NCBI GenBank assembly: GCA_030681075.1
Contig: JAUXUE010000095.1
Location: forward strand, 1 to 7,237
Direction of reading: 5' to 3'
DNA length: 7,237 bases
Source: Candidatus Amesbacteria bacterium
GTDB lineage: Bacteria > Patescibacteriota > Microgenomatia > CAZETR01 > Amesbacteraceae
Part shown: positions 6,001 through 7,237 of the stretch, piece after piece
How the letters are laid out: each line of letters starts with the position of its first letter
How positions within the stretch are numbered: position 1 is the stretch's first letter
Made by a program: the position numbers and the translations under genes
Notes under the pieces: model-generated
Told to the model about the DNA's origin: nothing
Database searches by the model: none
Seen by the model: the letters and a program-made list of their open reading frames with translations, nothing else

Positions 6001-7237
6001 TATCAAGCTTCTTCAAGAAAATGGACCGACATATGATAACGTCAACAGAGAATTTAAAGATAAGGCAAGTTTCTTGGACAAACTGCCATATTCGGATACA
6101 GTTCAACGTTTGGTACTACATATAGGTGCTCGCGGAGAAACCGCAAAGTATATAGTCTCGTTTAAACTTGGAGAATTTGATACTCTTAAAAACAGGCACC
6201 GTTTAATAATTATTGTCAAAGTGCTGGTTGTTGAGAATAAAATATCTGGAAATGAAAATTCGTTAGCTGAATTAAATGGAAAAATCTATAGTGCTTTTAA
6301 TAACACAGACAAAGATACTCTAATCAAATTAGTCAATCAAGAATTACAAGCTAACTCAAAGATGGAAAAGGGAGATATGTGGGACCTGAGATTCAGAAGA
6401 ACAACCGTTGAGGAGTTTGTAGCTTCACTTACAACAACTGATAATGTATACCTATATATTTCTGACGTTATCAAAGACAGAATCATTATAAGTCTTCAAA
6501 CTGTTTCGCAACCCGGCCAGGATCTCGTCCGAACGCTTCGGATAAATATAAAGAAATCAAAATCTAATCCCTTAAAACTAAAACCAGATCCAACGGTAGT
6601 CAAGCTTCTAACACCAGTCCATTCAGTAAACATTTCCGACTCCCCTATCCTCAGAATACCCTGGTATCGCAAGGTGGATATCTTTTTTAATTCACTGAAG
6701 TACGCTTTCAAGCTTGGGTTTGACAACTTACCTACGATCAGAGCAATACTCTATTTTGCAGAGTACACACCCAACGCATGCGGAGAGTGTAGAGTGTTTG
6801 TAAGAAATAGTCTGGATCAAATTTCTGTTTCAGGCAGATTCAAAAATACAGCTTTAATTACAACGCTGAAAAATCACCAACACATTGCAGGAAACACACA
6901 AAAAAACGTAGCAGAGTTGTTTGGATTCTCAGAAAATGGTCAAAACATGGTAATTATATATGGACTTCTTTACTTAACTACACAAAAAGCAGTGATTATT
7001 GACAAGCTTCCAGAAAATGATGTTGATCGTGCATACAATGTTTTCTCGGTTTCATTAACTCGTCTCAGAAATTCAAAAGATGATAAATTTACCAGTCTTG
7101 TTTCTGAAATAAAGGAACCGGTTTCTAACGCAATTAGGAATGCAGTAAAATCTCTTAAATTTAATGGGCAAGATGTACAAATAATAAAAGATAGTCCAGA
7201 CGGACACCTAGCTCTGATCTGGGGATCTAGAGCAATA
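2..7237 (+). CDS. Giant multidomain membrane-anchored, probably surface-exposed protein; partial at both ends
   Basis: Frame 2 is open over the entire window (2,412 codons, no stop), and both termini lie outside it. In AT-rich DNA a stop is expected about every 15-20 random codons, so this is a real gene. The other frames and the minus strand are broken by stops. The protein shows two membrane helices near its start, Pro-rich and Gly/Lys-rich linkers, a three-helix membrane block at residues 934-1022, a Thr/Pro stalk at 1027-1103, then an array of related alpha/beta modules joined by Pro-rich linkers. Only two cysteines occur (residues 2260 and 2263). Such mosaic architecture is usual for giant bacterial surface proteins (adhesins, contact proteins). 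That role is inferred; no catalytic signature or named family is recognised. The start codon, any signal peptide and the C-terminal anchor cannot be judged. No in-frame TGA is present, so ordinary code 11 applies. Confidence 0.96.
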   Translation, partial: MSAADGNRNPKKIYEYTYVAANNRYERHELSNFNYAAHILYRTIQNSFDGTLDDGHTPYGMPDWSQSILKGVPGAAQIIPRVFNTVLHPVLSIANSINAVMTPIHAFWGLKTHHILTIPSDDLDYWYNKGTWPARAIIKMPIVVALHVLGRIDYLASREKLVFYATQNLSGYELAAEINKMQGTWLDLWNIVGNTVSGVAGLILTLVLIGIGYSLAWPHLSVPELGRTSDLQGYKSGILGALNQTSTFNTLAKSLLSGLITTIMLGYLVLLPLLKPKVNLTYSYELDPQTGQEVEGMWIGEGFSKKFNGKLEKGQIPGLKKDNRIFVPISYLITGDPGLLADKDSAKLATKDVGGIAANIAEAARSTRDSFKQSPELETINDAFIAGQLIEVFDDGPIYEYQSTNPDTSRFDLNRRLNELPDDRYVRITIPGAPITYRTFKKAVGFQPHSGKWEEVKAPAPVPVIHIGSTFLANKTIIEGLKRMNIKSGIHTKLDGREFTGIPKNRFLTADFYNDNVWEVGEVLKLTVFNAITLSTDDHYYQVILDPKGHKILVYKGTSAPVIVPVVITPPIASPLVAPYVAPSAPVPSVVTPPHAPIEITLQSIINTFDPVNSTYFAKVPIRSIKFWGEKTYKTIQIKSKADLKNAVDIWVIGNEIGYTTNYLFNDKGNLLGEYDGYLFDFDHRTNLLTVGKGGASYPVILPSGNADAPTGWGILDSGEWAFTATKDGVETALGINLPIFIDMDMVENISINDPLISDRFFNKIVGADGNMYFVENTRTDLPNAGGGGSSPRKPTIKINTGAKAKKQAKTIPASQTNINTKQIHIYGHEGLTDSQILNNLIGLKGTVEVSGISDSVTIDKALIARFYAEENIKFVISESNGNTRTISRNGDTVTITTQKAQKPTLLHSTSKFLTNIKPNIDRGIEIGRKITIGAGIGIAIVVIFGSVGIIFGVALQTFGVINVLSGVTATVALIAGSVFAYFRRGMLVQTIRRHWKKAVLGTLITILIAGTIWLTSIVATLPKPEITSTYTPTVTNTFTATPTKIFTPSATVTVQPTNTNTPTVTSTNTPVPPTAKATEKPTDSPTAIPSKTPSKAPATPSSVNIDLTIRKPNIPVNYTGQTDITINITKIFSSTGPVSNPKLLQLNSPKDAATIIRDIQSKAKEQGFTGKISVVFGNEPTSEESGYLKRLANELSGSGIDTSAITPAGSSLLDSFWVLLTTLFQKPQAAKTEPDQAGGDISALIKAFQAHRTEAQEKFDNDYPDGMEKFLVTATDAQKADLKIQIGLEDKGDGNWSYIGLDGKTNNINVSTYGGGLPLESVSNENGTTYIPDRRPISLKPVAPAIQSSGKQMPVSKKSELLDEQFEDLKELTPPTTQPTIAEEVDAAGQPLSEEEGLAWLESLNQRQTGGLDHVTPTEPIEFSDPQETVPAFEAQTQVPPTQLVSSPILSVNTVFELNNLVIPDDFSKPPISTKFGQLIVNLINGAGKAESNSTLMQKKVYTIDRASYTAETIGKALTEDMAYYGATIYIYDFQNTLVATIQQKMTGDLVYFVISGSNESALFESQVPARITGSETTLLELNGKVYDESNQTDLSTLKSLFSASRPSNYSLSRHSIDRSLELFSIFFPIRITDLDNNNNTVTVKLERQKGSYVLKIVITGSPTKRPTTLSGLRYLAYDSSDLEELATLILNSLETGDIIDVQSYVQNNPKPNTAVDLNYVVDQIESIQANHLRAIHIYKTTGEIITIQNRNSYPTSILDITRSSSSPLAPTPTAPEDRATAKPEFKLEIEAPAPIPRVIPSILHVSTLAEVNDLELDVNNEKEVQHFANLLNNERKPGYTIPYFEDSKLWLDDISLESLPFYIRYYVGSINYLILQDGNGKPIYYIYINDKIRVTTAPLSKTDESQSASSITQLTTLPSIAQREGNLDKVEPTQPIELSVPPTTVLPFNAQVPVPPTPLVSSPILTASEPTTVLNATTIEELAGLPFTPWEPAEVENIIKLLQENGPTYDNVNREFKDKASFLDKLPYSDTVQRLVLHIGARGETAKYIVSFKLGEFDTLKNRHRLIIIVKVLVVENKISGNENSLAELNGKIYSAFNNTDKDTLIKLVNQELQANSKMEKGDMWDLRFRRTTVEEFVASLTTTDNVYLYISDVIKDRIIISLQTVSQPGQDLVRTLRINIKKSKSNPLKLKPDPTVVKLLTPVHSVNISDSPILRIPWYRKVDIFFNSLKYAFKLGFDNLPTIRAILYFAEYTPNACGECRVFVRNSLDQISVSGRFKNTALITTLKNHQHIAGNTQKNVAELFGFSENGQNMVIIYGLLYLTTQKAVIIDKLPENDVDRAYNVFSVSLTRLRNSKDDKFTSLVSEIKEPVSNAIRNAVKSLKFNGQDVQIIKDSPDGHLALIWGSRAI
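587..652 (+). other. Predicted transmembrane helix 1 (residues 196-217)
   Basis: Twenty-two residues (V-S-G-V-A-G-L-I-L-T-L-V-L-I-G-I-G-Y-S-L-A-W) carry no charge and are almost all hydrophobic or small, ending in the aromatic Y/W belt typical of a membrane interface. A 36-residue polar segment separates it from the next helix, so the two probably form a hairpin. Confidence 0.85.
761..823 (+). other. Predicted transmembrane helix 2 (residues 254-274)
   Basis: Twenty-one uncharged, strongly hydrophobic residues (S-L-L-S-G-L-I-T-T-I-M-L-G-Y-L-V-L-L-P-L-L), immediately followed by the basic K-P-K. By the positive-inside rule its C-terminal end is cytoplasmic, so the loop between helices 1 and 2 would face out. 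This matches the topology deduced independently from the three-helix block at 2801-3067, because no helix is seen in between. Confidence 0.82.
1394..1672 (+). repeat. Possible divergent alpha/beta module (residues 465-557)
   Basis: It begins with VIHIGSTF, runs through the helix-like KTIIEGLKRM and ends in YYQVILDPKGHKILVYKG. It follows an Ala/Pro linker and precedes another Pro-rich linker, so it is bounded as one domain. The ending, a strand, then D-x-x-G, then a second strand, matches the endings of the modules at 4364-6499 (for example ILQDGNGKPIYYIYIND). Homology is inferred by eye and is weaker than among the C-terminal copies. Confidence 0.4.
1673..1792 (+). other. Pro/Val/Ala-rich interdomain linker (residues 558-597)
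   Basis: Forty residues with 12 prolines in a loose VxP/xAP pattern (for example SPLVAPYVAPSAPVPS), almost without charge. It is an extended spacer separating the preceding possible module from the next domain. The inferred topology puts it on the cytoplasmic side, which is less common for such linkers and is a point to test. Hand-counted GC drops sharply at its end (50 % in row 1741, 27 % in row 1801). Confidence 0.85.
1793..2353 (+). other. Probable beta-rich domain of unknown function (residues 598-784)
   Basis: About 187 residues bounded by linkers on both sides. Alternating hydrophobic/polar strands and turns rich in Gly, Asn and Asp are visible, for example YLFNDKGNLLGEYDGYLFDF (bases 1988-2047), then GWGILDSGEWAFTATKDG and ADGNMYFVEN near the end. 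No catalytic motif or family is recognised. The N-DKGNLLGEYD turn has the strand-turn-strand look of the module endings elsewhere in the protein, so the first half could be a very divergent copy. Confidence 0.5.
2354..2470 (+). other. Gly-rich then Lys-rich flexible linker (residues 785-823)
   Basis: AGGGGSSPRKP is followed by a basic stretch with seven lysines and one arginine in about 35 residues (KINTGAKAKKQAKT and onward) and then Ser/Thr/Asn/Gln. There are no acidic residues. It separates the beta-rich domain from the next folded segment. The net positive charge fits a cytoplasmic location, possibly near the lipid head groups, and agrees with the topology proposed from the helices. Confidence 0.8.
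2471..2698 (+). repeat. Possible membrane-proximal alpha/beta module (residues 824-899)
   Basis: A folded segment of 76 residues starting with the strand IHIYGH, then the helix-like LTDSQILNNLIGL, a central VEVSGISDSVTIDKALIARF, the strand IKFVISESNGNTRTI and a final strand VTITTQ. The order helix, helix, strand, S/D-x-x-G-type turn, strand resembles the C-terminal modules. A helical connection with basic residues (DRGIEIGRK) then leads into the three-helix membrane block. By topology it would be cytoplasmic, whereas the C-terminal array would be outside. Confidence 0.4.
2801..3067 (+). other. Three-helix transmembrane block (residues 934-1022)
   Basis: Three hydrophobic helices are visible: 2801-2869 (starts GAGIGIAIVVIFG), 2879-2950 (starts GVINVLSGVTATVALIAG) and 2996-3067 (AVLGTLITILIAGTIWL and onward). 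The first is preceded by R-x(5)-GRK, and the second and third are joined by RRGMLVQTIRRHWKK, which has six Arg/Lys and one His. By the positive-inside rule both basic flanks are cytoplasmic, so helix 3 leads out of the cell directly into the Thr/Pro stalk. This is the strongest topological marker of the protein. Confidence 0.92.
3080..3310 (+). other. Thr/Pro-rich extracellular stalk (residues 1027-1103)
   Basis: Seventy-seven residues with 25 Thr and 14 Pro by hand count, in TPT, NTP and TVT patterns (for example NTNTPTVTSTNTPVPPT), starting four residues after the last membrane helix. Low-complexity Thr/Pro segments of this kind are extended wall- or envelope-crossing spacers and may be O-glycosylated. 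They are characteristic of Chloroflexota surface proteins and also seen in Patescibacteria. The 13-base word cccactgtcacaa occurs at 3098-3110 and 3188-3200, 90 bases apart, which suggests expansion by internal duplication. Confidence 0.9.
3311..4246 (+). other. Mixed soluble region after the stalk (residues 1104-1415)
   Basis: It starts with a beta-like segment (VNIDLTIRKPNIPVNYTG), then a helix-strand unit (AATIIRDIQSKAKEQGFTG, KISVVFGN), a helix (SGYLKRLANELSGSGI) and a short hydrophobic helix at 3632-3676 that contains an Asp and is probably not membrane-spanning. A charged helical stretch follows (3731-3850), then a Gly/Asn-rich beta segment around GNWSYIGLDGKTNNINVSTY (3890-3949), and finally an acidic, Pro/Glu-rich linker (4080-4246). 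No family is recognised. It is placed outside the cell if the topology is right. Confidence 0.5.
4247..4354 (+). repeat. Pro-rich linker repeat, copy 1 (residues 1416-1451)
   Basis: Thirty-six codons that align without gaps to 5795-5902. By hand count 24 of 36 residues and 81 of 108 bases are identical. The shared framework is V-x-P-T-x-P-I-E-x-S near the start and VPPTxLVSSPIL at the end. The last 21 bases (4334-4354) differ from the other copy at one position. A shorter related ending (VIPSILHV) precedes the module at 5426. Confidence 0.92.
4364..4636 (+). repeat. Alpha/beta module M1 (residues 1455-1545)
   Basis: It opens with TVFELNNL, continues with the helix KFGQLIVNLINGAGKAE and a middle KKVYTIDRASYTAETIGKAL, and ends with the strand-turn-strand ATIYIYDFQNTLVATIQQ. 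The opening aligns with TLAEVNDL of M4 and TIEELAGL of M5. The likely secondary structure is beta-helix-(insert)-helix-beta-beta. Family unknown. It lies directly after linker copy 1. Confidence 0.7.
4739..4951 (+). repeat. Alpha/beta module M2 (residues 1580-1650)
   Basis: The opening LLELNGKVYDESNQTDLSTL matches M6 (LAELNGKIYSAFNNTDKDTL) at 13 of the first 24 residues. The 15 bases at 4745-4759 are identical to 6269-6283. It ends in FFPIRITDLDNNNNTVTVKL, the usual strand-turn-strand, here with a four-Asn turn encoded by an (aat) run at 4913-4924. It is separated from M1 by about 34 residues that also look beta-rich. Confidence 0.75.
5012..5260 (+). repeat. Alpha/beta module M3 (residues 1671-1753)
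   Basis: It opens with LSGLRYLAYDSSDLEELATL, which shares L-x-x-L, YD-x-S and DL-x-x-L with M2. It continues with a helix-rich middle containing the helix VDLNYVVDQIESIQ and ends in LRAIHIYKTTGEIITIQN, one of the clearest strand, T-G turn, strand endings. It follows M2 after a short linker (TGSPTKRPTT) and is followed by a Ser/Pro/Thr linker (SSSSPLAPTPTAP). Confidence 0.7.
5426..5677 (+). repeat. Alpha/beta module M4 (residues 1809-1892)
   Basis: It opens with TLAEVNDLELD, preceded by the linker ending VIPSILHVS that parallels SSPILSVN before M1. The helix NEKEVQHFANLLNN follows, then a middle segment ending in a helix (LESLPFYIRYY), and the terminal strand-turn-strand LILQDGNGKPIYYIYIND. 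Rich in Tyr, Ile and Asp, with no Cys and no recognised motif. Confidence 0.7.
5795..5902 (+). repeat. Pro-rich linker repeat, copy 2 (residues 1932-1967)
   Basis: Second copy of the 36-codon linker, 1,548 bases (516 codons) downstream of copy 1 and in the same frame. It keeps VxPTxPIE, the central TV-x-x-F-x-AQ and the terminal VPPTPLVSSPIL. Like copy 1 it is followed, after a short Ser/Thr/Asn stretch, by a module of the 70-90 residue family, so the duplicated unit includes linker plus at least two modules. Confidence 0.92.
5939..6166 (+). repeat. Alpha/beta module M5 (residues 1980-2055)
   Basis: It opens with TIEELAGLPF, then the helix PAEVENIIKLLQENGPTYD, a middle with FKDKASFLDKLPYSD, and the ending RLVLHIGARGETAKYIVSFK. 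It lies after linker copy 2 as M1 lies after linker copy 1, but the fold has diverged much more from M1 than the linkers have from each other. Confidence 0.7.
6263..6499 (+). repeat. Alpha/beta module M6 (residues 2088-2166)
   Basis: LAELNGKIYSAFNNTDKDTL opens it and is the closest relative of M2 in the window. A helix (IKLVNQELQANSKME), a second helix (TTVEEFVASLTT) and the ending VYLYISDVIKDRIIISLQ follow. Spacing from M2 is 1,524 bases (508 codons), close to the linker-to-linker spacing, which supports duplication of an M1-M2-like pair to give M5-M6. Confidence 0.75.
6743..7009 (+). other. Possible thioredoxin-like domain with a CGEC motif (residues 2248-2336)
   Basis: The strand AILYFAEYTP is followed by NACGECRVFVRNSL, that is a hydrophobic strand, then C-x-x-C at the start of a helix, the arrangement of the thioredoxin active site (F-x-A-x-W-C-G-P-C-K). 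Downstream, helix QKNVAELFGF and strand NMVIIYGLLYL could be the second half of the fold. Against it: the cis-proline before the last strands and the Trp before the first Cys are not seen, and three extra residues separate the strand from the Cys. A structural disulphide or metal-binding CxxC is the alternative. These are the only two cysteines of the window's protein. Confidence 0.3.
7010..7237 (+). repeat. Possible further alpha/beta module, cut by the window end (residues 2337-2412)
   Basis: After the CGEC region the sequence shows AYNVFSVSLTRLRNS, a helix PVSNAIRNAVKSLKFNG and the strand-turn-strand VQIIKDSPDGHLALIWGS. The ending follows the pattern of M1-M6 (hydrophobic strand, D-x-x-x-G turn, hydrophobic strand), so this may be another copy. 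The opening motif is not clear, and the gene continues beyond the window. Confidence 0.4.

Overview
The whole window lies inside one open reading frame on the + strand. Reading from base 2, the frame runs 2,412 codons to base 7237 with no stop, and neither its start codon nor its stop codon is in the window. There is no intergenic DNA, and I see no RNA gene, CRISPR array, insertion sequence, promoter or terminator. The smaller open frames on either strand are shadows of this gene. No TGA occurs in frame and Trp is read from TGG, so the standard bacterial code fits and a TGA-recoding lineage is not indicated.

Layout of the partial protein (residues numbered from base 2): (1) residues 1-464, an unrecognised region with two predicted membrane helices (196-217, 254-274) followed by a soluble part; (2) 465-557, a possible alpha/beta module; (3) 558-597, a Pro/Val/Ala-rich linker; (4) 598-784, a probable beta-rich domain; (5) 785-823, a Gly then Lys-rich linker; (6) 824-899, another possible module; (7) 934-1022, three membrane helices with a strongly basic loop between the second and third; (8) 1027-1103, a Thr/Pro-rich stalk; (9) 1104-1415, mixed soluble sequence; (10) about 1416-2170, an array of at least six related 70-90 residue modules with Pro-rich linkers; (11) 2170-2412, a region holding the only two cysteines of the protein (CGEC), in a possible thioredoxin-like setting, and a possible further module.

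The positive-inside rule places the basic loop in the cytoplasm. The Thr/Pro stalk and the whole C-terminal module array are then outside the cell, and about 1,000 residues are membrane-embedded or cytoplasmic. The simplest reading is a giant membrane-anchored surface protein that joins a cytoplasmic portion to a long external repeat arm. Its function cannot be read from sequence, and I do not recognise a known enzymatic family with confidence.

Organism: the DNA is AT-rich (60-base rows counted by hand range from 25 to 50 % GC). The TPTxTxTPT-type stalk is typical of Chloroflexota (Anaerolineae) and also occurs in Patescibacteria/CPR bacteria such as Microgenomates; giant surface proteins are known in both CPR and Omnitrophota. 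I cannot decide between these, so the taxonomic call is inference only.
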